A DNA stretch of 64,000 nucleotides from Humulus lupulus (lineage: Eukaryota > Streptophyta > Magnoliopsida > Rosales > Cannabaceae): positions 153,832,858-153,896,857 of the forward strand of contig NC_084794.1 of the NCBI RefSeq assembly GCF_963169125.1, given 5' to 3'. Below the pieces are notes generated by a model. It was given only the letters and a program-made list of their open reading frames with translations, searched no databases and was not told the origin of the DNA. Both the position numbers and the translations under genes were made by a program. Of this stretch, positions 1-11,381 are shown in pieces (positions within the stretch are counted from its first letter, which is position 1; each line of letters opens with the position of its first letter).

Positions 1-436
1 CTTCCCACAGAATTCCAGCAACACAACCCAGCTGAAACCTAGATTAGAAACCCATCAAAAATCTATTTCAATCTTTGAAACTTATTAACTTAAGAACACA
101 AAAAACAGCCATGGAAACACCAAAATTCAGCCATTAAACCATAAATTCGAGCTTACCTTAACTGCAGAATCAATCCTCCAAAAGATTTATGGGCTAACTT
201 CCAAGGTTCTAGCTTCAATTTAATCTTCAAATCAAAAACCCAAAAACCACTTAGAATACAACCAAAATCACAGAATTTCAACAACACAGAGTGGGAGTCA
301 ATCCTTACCTTAGTCCCTGATTGAATCCTCAATTGACCCTTGAGATAATCTTCTAAATCCCCGCTTCAATCCTCAGAATTTCAGCTACAATTTCTAGGTT
401 CTGTGTTTCTTTTTTTCCTTTGAGAGAGAAAGAGAG
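1..436 (-). mobile_element. Antisense Ty3 LTR, left part (split by a nested element)
   Basis: Read on the minus strand this stretch matches the middle of the LTR at 437-2712. For example, the start of the window is the reverse complement of the LTR sequence near 1345-1390 with scattered substitutions. It is cut at 436 in a CT-rich tract by the element at 437-10038, and the same LTR resumes at 10044. Its 3' end lies left of the window. It may be a solo LTR or the 5' LTR of a minus-strand element extending leftwards. There is no gene in it. Confidence 0.8.
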
Positions 437-2712
437 TGTAACGACCCAAATTCGCTAATGAGGCTTAAGGGCCTTGATTAGTGTGCCAAGAGGGCAATAA
501 TGGATTTAATGTGATTTAAATGTGTAATTATATGATTAATAATGTTTGAATGATAATTGATGATAATATGATATATATATATATGTGATAAATGCGAGAA
601 CCACATTATTATGTGGATAAATCTGCAGTCGGTGACTTGGGGCGATCCTAGGGCTAGATAGTGGGAAAAGTCCCAACGGGGCATTATAATTGACTTTGGA
701 CAAGTCAGGGGTATTTTAGGTGTCGGGTAGTGATTTAGACTATCGGGTTATGAAAATAAATAAATGGAGATATATTTGAGGGTAGAAAGTTTAGGCGGGA
801 ATATTGGGGAAATTTACTATTTTGCCCTCGAGGACGTTTCCGGTACCCCGAGCTTTGGGATTAGTCTAATAACCTAAGGATATACTTTGGAAGACTTTAG
901 AAAATACTAGAAAAAAAACTTAAACCGACCCTTTCTCAGCCTTCTCTCTCTCCTCTCTCTTAAGGAAGGAAAACACTGAAATTTGAGGAGGAATTGCTGG
1001 AATCAAGCTGAATCTTTGGGAATAGAAGGGATAAATTGGAGGTTTAGCTCAAGGACTGATCAAGAACTAAACTAGAGCCAAGGTAAGCAATGAATTTTCA
1101 TTTCTGTGATTAGGAATTTTGAGAAAGATGGCTGAGTTTTTAATGGTTGTGGTTTTGGTATTCAAGGTGGAATTTGAGGCTGAAACTTTGAAGATAGGTC
1201 AGGGAACTCTTGGAGAAGTGATTCTACAATTGAGGTAAGCTTTAATCCAAGGTTTGATGGTTGAATTCTAGTATCTCCATGGATGGTTTTGTGTTCTTAG
1301 GTTAGAAGGTTTTAGTAATTGAAATGGGTTTTCTATGGGTTTCTAGCCTAGGATTCAGCTGGGGTGTGTTGTTGGAATCTTGTGGGAAGTCTTTGGATAA
1401 TTGAGTTGTGGATTTGGGGTGGTTTTGAGTGAGTTTGCATGAGGTTTGGGAGTTAAAAATGGTGGTTATTTTGGGTTCAAAGGGGGCGGGCTGCAGCATA
1501 GTTCTTGGTGAGCCGCGGCCCTTCGAATCTGAGTTGTGTTGAGGAAGGAGGGTGGGCCGCGACATGGCCTAAGGAATGCCGCAGCCCTTACCTATTTTTG
1601 GGCATTTGGAGGCCCCTCGTAGGGGCCATGCCGAGGCATGGTTGGCTAATGCCGCGGACCTTAAGGGATTTTGGGATTTTGTGATTCTAGACTTGGGAAT
1701 TTAACCTAGGGTGCCCGGGATTGAATCTTTTACCATGTTTGGTGAAGTTCAATGTTTCAGAGTCTAGAACTTTGTCTAGAAGCTCATTTAAGATTGTTGA
1801 TGGTATCCTTTATCTTGGTTGTGACTAGGTGCTAAGCTAGGGCTTGGGGATAGGATCGCGCTCAAGAAGCATCGCTCGTTACCAGTTCACGTGGAAGCCA
1901 AAGGTAAGAAAACTGCACCTGGTTGAATATATGTGATGGGGCTAAGGGTTCCCTATTGTGAATGCTTGAAAAGATGGTATTATGACATGCAAGCTATTTA
2001 GTGAACCAACGACCTAAGGGTACCAAGGGTTACACTAGCGCACAGGGCACGGCTCGGCCACTGGTAGCCGAGGACAGCTTAATATGCAATGAGCTCGGTT
2101 TAAGTGGGCCAGAGTCAATGGGGTAAACAGGGAGTGCGGCCTAAGTTGTCGGCCCTGATTATTTTGTGATATGAATGTTACAAGTGTTTGATTGCATCCA
2201 TGACTCTAAATATATGATGAGTGGTATTAATGTGAATTATTTGATAAGAGTACATGCTTAATGAATTAACTGTATGTTATCATTGATTGTGTTGTATATG
2301 TTGTTTTCTTGCTGGGCCTTGGCTCACGGGTGCTACGTGGTGCAGGTAAAGGCAAGGGTAAGCTTGAATAACCTTCATTGGAGAGCTCTGCGAGCGGAAT
2401 GTACATAGCCAGCTGCCACGGTTGAGGTTTAGGCAGGGACGCAAAACCCAGAGATTGTCTATTTTGCCTTAGTATGGCTGACCTTTGTTTATGTACTTTT
2501 GGAAGTCTGTAAATCAACTTTTAACACTGTTTCTTTTGGGATCCCGTGTATATAATAGTTTAATTATATAAATGAGTCTTTTGAGACCAAAACCTTTTTA
2601 ACCCTAGTTCTTACATGTTTAATGACACGTTTTTAAAAGTATGACTTGATTAGCAAGTCTTGCACCTTTATAAGTACACAGTGTTGCGGTCTTGGCTATC
2701 CAGAACATTACA
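437..2712 (+). repeat. 5' LTR of the Tekay-type element
   Basis: The repeat is 2276 bp, starting TGTAACGACC and ending CAGAACATTACA, and it is repeated at 7775-10038. The terminal inverted repeat is TGTAAcg/cgTTACA, imperfect at this copy's right end (ATTACA). A CT-rich tract at about 930-960 precedes a likely leader. Open frames inside, such as 1302-1565 minus, are LTR sequence and recur at 8628-8891. Confidence 0.95.
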
Positions 2713-2715
2713 ACT

Positions 2716-2727
2716 TGGTATCAGAGT
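2716..2727 (+). other. Primer binding site, initiator Met tRNA type
   Basis: TGGTATCAGAGT begins four bases after the LTR end. TGGTATCAGAGC is the standard complement of the plant initiator methionine tRNA 3' end, used by most chromoviruses; only the last base differs here. Confidence 0.9.
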
Positions 2728-3193
2728 GTTCTAGGTTTAAGGGTTCCTGAAGACAGGTTGGACATGTACATTCGCTGCTAGAGACAAGCTCAAATCAGGG
2801 TTCGGTAATGTGTATATGTGTTTATGTGCTTATGTGCTTGAAATGAGTTATGAATGCTGTTGTTTATTGGATTTATAGGAAGCATGAGATACTGATTGGG
2901 CCTGTCCCTTGACTGTTGTGTGAGAATATTGAGGCATGTTTATTAACATCGCCGTGCATGTAAATGAATATTTGGATGAGTAATCGTATATCGTGCATGT
3001 ATGAATGCCTGTTTTATATCTATTGTGTAGTGAGATTGGAGGCGTGCTTATTAGCAGCCAGTGCATGTGGATGGATGCTTATATGCTGATGTTTGTGATT
3101 GGTTATGTTCCATTGGTGGATCTTGGAGAAGCTTTTACCCTGTCATCATGGTCTGACTGCCGAGTTGTTATTTGTAGATTGACTTGGATAGCT
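2728..3193 (+). other. Untranslated leader of the Tekay-type element
   Basis: This is 466 bases between the primer binding site and the gag start codon. Only short, unsupported open frames are present. I see no conserved domain. Confidence 0.7.
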
Positions 3194-5002
3194 ATGAGTC
3201 CAAGAAAATCTACACGATAGGCCGGCACTAGGTCCGGGACCGGGGGTGATGACCAGGGCCAGAATCCTCTACCAGTCCCTGAGAACTGGTAGCAGTTAAT
3301 GGCAGAAATGCAGGCTCGATTGTAGAGTCAGGACGAGCAGATTCGTATTCTGCGGAAGCAGGCTCCATCAGGGAGTGCTGCCCCTAGTGTACCACCTGCA
3401 GTGGTACCAGTTATGCAGGCAGGGGAGGTTGGTAACAGATGGGAGCCGTTATATGAGCGGTTCAGGAAGCAGCAACCCCCAATCTTTGAGGGTGGACCAG
3501 ATCCATTGAAAGCCGAGCAATGGCTAACTATGATTACTACAATTCTTGATTTCATGAGGATAGAAGGGCATGATAGAGTGGCCTGTGCCACTTATATGTT
3601 GAGGGAGGATGCCCTCATCTGGTGGGAAGTGGCATCGCAGACCAGGGATGTTACTACTTTGAGTTGGGAAGGTTTCAGAGACTTGTTTAGTCAGAAGTAT
3701 TACAATGTTGCTGTCAGAGCAGCAAAGGTCAATGAGTTTGTGAGTCTGGTGCAGGGCAATATGGCCATTACTGAATATGCCCTAAAGTTTGATAGGATTG
3801 CAAAGTTTGCTCCAGATCTTGTGCCTACTGATGCTGCTAGGCAAGATCGATTTATCAGGGGACTTAATGCTATGATAGCTCGGGATGTCAAGATCACAAC
3901 GGTACCTGGAGGAACAACTTATGCCCGGGCCGTTGAGAAGGCTCTCACCGCTGAGGAAGCAGAGAACAAGATATGGAGGGAGAGTGCGGTGAGGCGTGAG
4001 GGCCGCAGAGCGGTGCCTCCTTATTCAGGGACAGGTAGGGGCGGAGGCCCCAGTGACTTCAAGAGAAAGGCTCCTGACACTTCGACCGCTGCTGGTCCTG
4101 ATAGGAGGGGTCGGGGTGGTCAGGGTGGGCATCAGGGTGGTAGCGAGGCATGGTGGACCTATCCAGAGTGCCCGAGGTGCAGAAGACACCATCTGGGTGA
4201 GGGCCGGGCCAAGGCATGCTTTGTGTGTGGGGTAGTAGGGCATCTCCGGAAAGACTGCCCAACAGTGAAGAAAAGTGAAGCAGGAAAGGTGGATAGCTTG
4301 ACTCCAGCTCGAGTATTCACCTTCACTCAGGTAGAGGCCAAGGCTAGTGCCTCGGTAGTGACAGGTCAGATTTCTAGCGCTGGCACTCCTTTTACAATAT
4401 TGATTGATTCTGGTGCTACACATTCCTTTGTTTCTAGTAGAGTGATTGATAGATTGTGTAGACCTAGTGAGTATCGAATTGCAGGGTTTGGGACTTTATT
4501 GCCTACTGGGGAACTGGTAGTTTCTAAGAGATTCATTAGGGCACTGCCAGTGATGGTTGATAGTAGGGAACTTTCGGTGGATCTGATTGAGTTAGACATG
4601 GAGGATTTTGATATGATTTTGGGGATGGATTGGTTGGTCAGGTATGGAGCTACTATTGACTGCAGGAAGAAGATGGTGAATTTTGAGCCTGAGGGCGAGG
4701 ACCCTTTTGTCTTTGTGGGTGCGGTGTCTGGACCCCGCGTACCCATGATTTCAGCGTTGAGAGCCAGAGACTTGTTGCAGGGGGGATGCATAGGTTTTCT
4801 GGCCAGTGTGGTGGATACTACTAGGGTTATGCCGGCAGGGCCGGGAGAGACCAGATTGGTGTGTGAATTCTTAGACGTATTTCCTGAGGATTTACCAGGG
4901 TTGCCGCCATGCAGGGAGATTCAGTTTGAGATTGAGTTAGCACCGGAGACAGAACCAGTATCAAGGACACCATATAGGATGGCACCAGCAGAACTAAAAT
5001 AG
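3194..5002 (+). pseudogene. gag and protease of the Tekay-type element (broken by stops)
   Basis: This is the first part of one continuous gag-pol frame. I chose ATG 3194 because translation in this frame runs straight into gag, with the basic start MSPRKSTR. The retrotransposon gag domain lies around codons 80-240. A CCHC zinc knuckle CFVCGVVGHLRKDC lies at 4217-4258 (codons 342-355), after a Gly/Arg-rich stretch. The aspartic protease motif DSGATHSF starts at 4406 (Asp about codon 405), with the second conserved block ILGMDWL near 4617. In-frame stops are at 3218-3220, 3290-3292, 3323-3325 and 5000-5002, all TAG. There is no frameshift. Gag would coat the genomic RNA and protease would cut the polyprotein, but this copy cannot make the whole product. 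Confidence 0.9.
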
Positions 5003-7738
5003 TTGAAGATACAGTTGTAGGAACTTCTGGATTTGGGATTCATCAGGCCTAGTTATTCTCCATGGGGTGCTCCAGTGTTGTTTGTGAAGAAGAAGGATGG
5101 GACTTTGAGGATGTGTATAGATTATCGAGAATTAAACAAGTTAACTATCAAGAATAAGTACCCTCTACCAAGGATTGATGACTTGTTCGATCAGCTGCAG
5201 GGAAAGACGGTGTTCTCAAAGATTGATCTTCGATTTGGTTATCACCAGCTGAGGATCAAAGATGAGGACATACCGAAGACGGCCTTCCGGACACAGTATT
5301 GGCATTATGAGTTCTTGGTCATGTATTTTGGTCTGACCAATGCCCCAACAACTTTTATGGATCTGATGAACAGGGTGTTCAAGGATTTCTTGGATCAGTT
5401 TGTTATTGTCTTCATCGATGACATTTTGGTTTACTCCGGTTAAGAGGCAGAACATGAGTAGCATCTCCGACAGGTTTTGTAGAGGTTGAGGGAGCATCAA
5501 TTGTACACTAAGTTTAAGAAGTGTGAGTTTTGGTTGCCGGAGGTGACTTTCCTTGGACACATAGTTGGGGCAGAAGGGATTAAGGTGGATCCGTCCAAGG
5601 TTGAAGTAGTAAGGGAATGGCCGAGGCCAAGGAACGCCTCGGAGGTGCGGAGTTTCCTTGGGTTGGCAGGTTATTACAGACGGTTTGTAGAAGGGTTCTC
5701 GAAGATTTCTTCACCAATGACAGAGTTGACGAGAAAGAATTAGAAGTTTGTTTGGGCTGAGAAGTGTGAGAATAGTTTACAAGAATTGAAGCGACGGCTT
5801 ATTTCTGCACCTGTGTTGAGTCTTCCTTCGGAGGAAGGAAAGTTTGTGGTCTATTGTGATGCATCGAGGATGGGTTTAGGCTACGTACTGATGCAGAATG
5901 AGAAAGTTATAGCCTATGCATCTCGGCAGCTGAAGGAGTATGAACAACGGTATCCGACTCATGATTTGGAGTTAGCAGCAGTGGTATTCGCACTGAAGGT
6001 GTGGTGTCATTATCTGTATGGAGAGAAGAAGTGCGAGATATACACTGACCATAAGAGTCTGAAGTATTTCTTTACCCAGAAGGATCTAAATATGAGGCAG
6101 AGACGTTGGTTGGAGTTGGTTAAGGATTATGACTGTGACATCCTTTACCACCCTGGGAAAGCCAATGTGGTGGCAGATGCATTGAGCAGGAGGGGCCCAG
6201 GAAAATTGTATAGTTCCACCCAGATCTCAAGGGAATTAGCTGATGAGATGGTTAGGGCAATGATAGAACTGGTGGTAGGCCAGTTAGCCAATATTACCTT
6301 GCAGTCGACCCTGTTAGAGCGGGTCAAGGAGGGTCAGTTAGTGGATGCGTAGTTGCAGGAGGTTAGACAGCATGTCTTAGCGGGGACAGCTAAGGATTAT
6401 TCTGTTTCTGAGACAGGTTTGCTTCAGTATCAAGGGCGGATTTATGTTCCGGCTGATGAGGGGATCAAGCGAGAGATACTGGATGAGTCTCACACTACAC
6501 CATACTCACTTCATTCGGGTACCACGAAGATGTATCAGGATCTACGGACATTATATTGGTGGCCTGGGATGAAGAAGGACGTGGTAGAGTATGTGGCTAG
6601 ATGTTTGACATGTCAGCAGGTTAAGGCTGAGCATCGGTGACCGGCGGGATTGCTTCAGCCATTGGGTATCCCAGAGTGGAAATGGGAGGACATTACGATG
6701 GATTTCGTGGGAGGATTACCCAAGACAGTTGGACTTCATCACTCAGTGTGGGTGATAGTGGACATATACACCAAATCAGCTCATTTTCTACCAGTGAGGA
6801 CGACCTATACAGTGGAGCAGTATGCAGAGCTGTATGTGAGGGAGATAGTTTGTCTCCATGGGGTTCCAAAGTCTATTGTATCTGATCGAGACCCTATCTT
6901 TACCTCCAAGTTTTGGGGAGCTCTGCAGAGAGCCATGGGAACTCAGCTAAAGTTTAGCACATCTTTTCATCCTCAGACTGGTGGACAGTCTGAGAGGACG
7001 ATTCAGGTATTGGAGGACATGCTTAGGGCATGTGTGATTGACTTCGAGGGGTCATGGATTAAGTTTCTCCCATTGATCGAATTTTCATATAACAACAGTT
7101 ATTAGTCCACGATTGGAGTGACTCCTTATGAGATGTTATATGGAAGAAAGTGCAGATCGCCCATTCACTGGAATGAGATGGGTGAGAGAAGGTATTTGGG
7201 GACAGATATGGTTTAGAAGACTAATGAGGCTATTGAGAAGATTCGAGCTAGAATGCTTGCTTCACAGAGTAGACAGAAAAGCTACGCTGATCCTAAGTGT
7301 AGGAACGTGGAGTTCCAGGTTGGGGACCACGTGTTTCTGCGAGTTTCACCACTGAGAGGGGTGAGGAGGTTTGGAGTGAAGGGCGAGTTGAGCCCTCGGT
7401 TTGTTGGACCTTTTGAGATCCTAGAGAGGATTGGACAGGTGGCTTATAGGCTGGCCTTGCCATCGTCGTTATCAGGAGTTCATAATGTGTTCCATGTCTC
7501 CATGTTGTGGAAGTATGTTTCTGATATGACACATGTGTTGAGGTATGAGGATTTGGAGTTGCAGACAGACTTGTCCTACGAGGAGCGACCAGTTCAGATT
7601 TTGGATCGGAAGGACAAAGTCTTGCGAAATAAGACGATACCGTTAGTGAAAGTATTATGGAGGAATAGCAAGGTCGAGGAAGTGACCTGGGAGTTAGAGA
7701 CAGCGATGCGGGATCAGTATCCCGAGCTATTCAGGTAA
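5003..7738 (+). pseudogene. Reverse transcriptase, RNase H, integrase and chromodomain-like tail (broken pol)
   Basis: This continues the gag-pol frame from 3194 without a frameshift to the final TAA at 7736-7738. RT: the [20 protein letters not shown] block is at about 5080-5135, and the catalytic FIDDILVYS is near 5413-5437. RNase [13 protein letters not shown] starts at about 5848, followed by a TDHKSLKYF motif and DALSRR. Integrase: an HHCC zinc region lies near 6486-6625, the catalytic Asp in MDFVGGLP is near 6700, Asp in SDRDPIF near 6885, and Glu in GGQSERT near 6990. The C-terminal stretch from about 7580 resembles the chromodomain-type tail of this lineage. In-frame stops are TAG at 5018, 5459, 5480, 5741, 6350, 7103 and 7214, TAA at 5441, and TGA at 6638. 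All expected catalytic residues remain, so decay is mainly by nonsense changes. Confidence 0.9.
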
Positions 7739-7761
7739 ATTTCGAGGACGAAATTCTCATT

Positions 7762-7774
7762 AGGAGGGGATAGT
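7762..7774 (+). other. Polypurine tract of the Tekay-type element
   Basis: AGGAGGGGATAGT lies directly before the 3' LTR start at 7775, where plus-strand DNA synthesis is primed. The same tract is seen in reverse at 23957-23971 in the related antisense copy. Confidence 0.9.
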
Positions 7775-10038
7775 TGTAACGACCCAAATTCGCTAATGAG
7801 GCTTAAGGGCCTTGATTAGTGTGCCAGGAGGGCAATAATGGATTTAATGTGATTTAAATGTGTAATTATATGATTAATAATGTTTGTATGATAATTGATT
7901 ATAATATGATATATATATGTGATAAATGTGAGAACCACATTATTATGTGGATAAATCTGCAGCCGGCGACTTGGGGCGATCCTAGGGCTAGATAGCGGGA
8001 AAAGTCACAACGGGGCATTATAATTGACTTTGGACAAGTCAGGGGTATTTTATGTGTCGGGTAGTGATTTAGACTATCGGGTTATGAAAATAAATAAATG
8101 GAGATATAATTGAGGTCAGAAAGTTTAGGTGGGAATATTGGGGAATTTTACTATTTTGCCCTCGGGGACGTTTCCGGTACCCCGAGCTTTGGGATTAGCC
8201 TAAGGATATACTTTGGAAGACTTTAGAAAATACTAGACAGAAAACTTAAACCGACCCTTTCTCAGCCTTCTCTCTCTCCTCTCTCTTAAGGAAGGAAAAC
8301 ACTGAAATTTGAGGAGGAATTGCTGGAATCAAGCTGAATCTTTGGGAATTGAAGGGATAAATTGGAGGTTTAGCTCAAGGACTGATCAAGAACTAAACTA
8401 GAGCCAAGGTAAGCAATGCATTTTTGTTTTTGTGATTAGGAATTTTGAGAAAGATGGCTGAGTTTTTAATGGTTGTGGTTTTGGTATTCAAGGTGGAATT
8501 TGAGGCTGAAACTTTGAAGATAGGTCAGGGAACTCTTGGAGAAGTGATTCTACAGCTGAGGTAAGCTTTAATCCAAGGTTTGATTGTTGAATTCTAGTAT
8601 CTCCATGGCTGGTTTTGTGTTCTTGGGTTAGAAGGTTTCAGTAATTGAAATGGGTTTTCTATGGGTTTCTAGCCTAGGATTCAGCTGGGGTGTGTTGTTG
8701 GAATCTTGTGGGAAGTCTTTGGATAATTGAGTTGTGGATTTGGGGTGGTTTTGAGTGAGTTTGCATGAGGTTTGGGAGTTAAAAATGGTGGTTTTTCTGG
8801 GTATGAAGGGGACGGGCCACGACATAGTTCTTGGTGAGCCGCGACCCTTCGAATCTGAGTTGTGCTGAGGAAGGAGGGTGGGCCGCGGCATGGCCTAAGG
8901 AATGCCGCAGCCCTTACCTGTTTTTGGGCATTTGGAGGCCCCTGGTTGGGGCCATGCCAAGGCATGGTTGGCTAATGCCGCGACCCTTAAGGGATTTTGG
9001 GATTTTGTGATTCTAGACTTGGGAATTTAACCTAGGGTGCCCGGGATTGAATCTTTTACCATGTTTGGTGAAGTTCAATGTTTCAGAGTCTAGAACTTTG
9101 TCTAGAAGCTCATTTAAGATTGTTGATGGTATCCTTTATCTTGGTTGTGACTAGGTGCTAAGCTAGGGCTCGGGGATTGGATCGCACTCAAGAAGCATCG
9201 CTCGTTACCAGTTCACGTGGAAGCCAAAGGTAAGAAAACTGTACCTGGTTGAATATATGTGATGGGGCTAAGGGTTCCGTATTGTGAATGCTTGAAAAGA
9301 TGGTATTATGCCATGCAAGCTATTTAGTGAACCAACGGCCTAAGGGTGCCAAGGGTTACACTAGTGCATAGGGCGCGACTCGGCCACTGGTAGCCGAGGA
9401 CAGTTTAATATGTAATGAGCTCTGTTTAAGCGGACTGGAGTCAGTGGGGGTAAACAGAGGGTGCGGCCTAAGTTGTTGACCCTGATTATTATGTGATATG
9501 AATGTTACAAGTGTTTGATTGCATCTATGACTCTAAATATATGCTGAGTGGTATTAATGTGAATTATTTGATAAGAGTACATGCTTAATGAATTAACTGT
9601 CTGTTATCATTGATTGTGTTGTATATGTTGCTTTCTTGATGGGCCTTGGCTCACGGGTGCTACGTGGTGCAGGTAAAGGCAAGGGTAAGCTTGATTAGCC
9701 TTGATTGGAGAGCTCTGCGAGCGGAATGTACATAGCCAGCCGCCACGGTTGAGGTTTAGGCAGGGACGCAAAACCCAGAGATTGTCTATTTTGCTTTAGT
9801 ATGGCTAACCTTTGTTTATGTACTTTTGGAAGTTTGTAAATAAACTTTTAGCACTGTTTCTTTTGGGATCCCATGTATATAATAGTTTAATTATATAAAT
9901 GAGTCTTTTGAGACCAAAACCTTTTAACCCTAGTTCTTACATGTTTAATGACACGTTTTTAAAAGTATGAGTTGATTAACAAGTCTTGCACCTTTATAAG
10001 TACATAGTGTAGCGGTCTTGGCTATCCAGAACGTTACA
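7775..10038 (+). repeat. 3' LTR of the Tekay-type element
   Basis: This is a 2264-bp direct repeat of 437-2712 with the same start and an AACGTTACA end. It is followed by the GAGAG target duplication at 10039-10043. Differences from the 5' LTR are scattered substitutions, many of them C/T or G/A, and a shorter TA run near 7908. Confidence 0.95.
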
Positions 10039-10043
10039 GAGAG

Positions 10044-10548
10044 GAAGAGGAAAGTATTGGTCTAATTTGTTCTACTGCTTTCTAAAGCCTCTTAAGTCTA
10101 TCCTTAAGTGATTAAGCTAATCCCAAGGCTCGGGGTACCAGAAACGTCCCCCGAGGGAAAAATGGTAAAATTCCCCAAAATTCCCGCTTAAGCTTCCTAA
10201 CCTCAAATATATCTCCATATATTTATTTACATAACCTGATAGTCTAAATAACCACCCGATTCCTGAAATACCCCTAGCTTGACCAAAGTCAAACATTAAG
10301 CCCCCGTTGTGACTTCCCGCCAACTAGCTCCTTAGGATCGCCTCAAGTCGCACGCTGCAGATTTACCCACATAATAACGTGGTTCTCACAGATACAACAT
10401 TTAACCACATTTACATTCATATAATCATACAAGCATGCTTATCATATAATCATGCATTAAATCAATAAATTCACACATAAACCAATTATGCCCTCTCGGC
10501 ACACTAATCAAGGCCCTTAAGCCACATTAGTGATTTTGGGTTGTTACA
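10044..10548 (-). mobile_element. Antisense Ty3 LTR, right part (5' end of the split LTR)
   Basis: Reverse complemented, it starts TGTAACAACCCAAAATCACT at 10548, like the LTR starts at 437 and 7775, and continues the LTR broken at 436. No polypurine tract follows 10548, so this is not the 3' LTR of a minus-strand element. It is a 5' LTR whose body lies left of the window, or a solo LTR. It interrupts the Athila leader that begins at 10549. Confidence 0.85.
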
Positions 10549-10577
10549 CTTATATATTTATATTTATTGTTTTTTTA

Positions 10578-10905
10578 GTTAACGACACTTGTGCCTCCTA
10601 TCAATCTATCTTTTTAATTTTTATAGTTGATGGCACTTGTGCCTCCTAATTTTGTTATAGTTTTTATTCCTTGTATTTCTTGTTAGTTGAAGGCACTTGT
10701 GCCTCCTAACCTTTGTTGTAACTTTCTTTATTTATCTTATTGTTATATTTTTGTGCAATTTACTAGTTGATGGAAATTTTTCCTCCAAGCCAGTTGATGG
10801 CAATTTTTCCTCCTAGTCTTTTATTTTATGTTTTAGTTGATTGCACTTGTGCCTCCTAATTTTTACCTTAATTTTGTTATGGTTGATGGCATGCTATATC
10901 TCCCT
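10578..10905 (+). repeat. Seven dispersed copies of a small hairpin repeat in the Athila leader
   Basis: Units of the form GTTGATGGCACTTGTGCCTCCTA start at 10578, 10626, 10686, 10766, 10793, 10836 and 10882, with AT-rich spacers of 27 to 80 bases. The core GGCAC-TT-GTGCC is self-complementary. In the fourth unit both arms have changed together to GGAAA-TT-TTTCC (10772-10783). The rest of 10549-11381 is AT-rich leader without a gene. Confidence 0.8.
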
Positions 10906-11381
10906 ACTCTTGCCTAAAATTTAGTCTTATTTAATTTTGCCTTATTTTTCTTTATCTTTTATCATATTATTCTGTAATTGTGAAAAAAATACTTAAAAAA
11001 AAGAAACCTAAATCTTGTCCTTTCACCATAAGCAATTTTTGCTTAAAGGAAATTTGAACAAAATTTCCAATCCGCCTCTACTAATTAACCTCAGGGAGTT
11101 GTTAGCAGTGTGCGAGTAAGTGGAATCAAATAGGTCTGGGGACAGGTGAACCATAAAAATTATATTGTTGTGAAATCTCTAAAAAAAATAAATCTAAGTA
11201 TGCTCTGTGGTTGCGGTTGTAACTGATCTTCCACATCAGAAAATTGTTTGTTTGAGATTATCTTTGTTGCTTTGTTTGTTAAAATTGTATGCATCATTGG
11301 GAATGTAACTCTAAAAATTGATTAGTAAAAAGACCTTTATCTTTGTTTGAAATTTAAAGTGTTAGTAAAAATTTGAGCATC

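Larger units (their letters stand above)
437..10038 (+). mobile_element. Complete Ty3 retrotransposon, Tekay/Del-type chromovirus
   Basis: Two long direct repeats (437-2712 and 7775-10038) begin TGTAACG and end GTTACA or ATTACA. They bracket a primer binding site, one long gag-pol frame and a polypurine tract. A 5-bp target duplication GAGAG lies at 432-436 and 10039-10043. By eye the first 400 bases of the LTRs differ at about 15 positions plus a 6-bp AT indel, so the insertion is moderately young. Gag, protease, RT, RNase H, integrase and a C-terminal chromodomain-like tail occur in that order, which is the Tekay/Del arrangement. The polyprotein is interrupted by 13 stop codons, so the copy is not autonomous. 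It inserted into an LTR of a closely related family lying in the opposite orientation. Confidence 0.95.

Noticed and set aside
1302..1565. 87-codon minus-strand frame, repeated at 8628-8891
   Set aside because: It is LTR sequence present in both LTRs; conservation is explained by the repeat, not by coding.
2716..2727. Possible tRNA gene
   Set aside because: Only the 12-base tRNA-complementary primer site is present, with no cloverleaf around it.
3194..7738. Genetic code change or programmed TAG read-through in gag-pol
   Set aside because: TAG occurs at many unrelated positions inside domains, and neighbouring elements in the same genome decay with TAG, TAA and TGA; methylated-cytosine decay explains it better.
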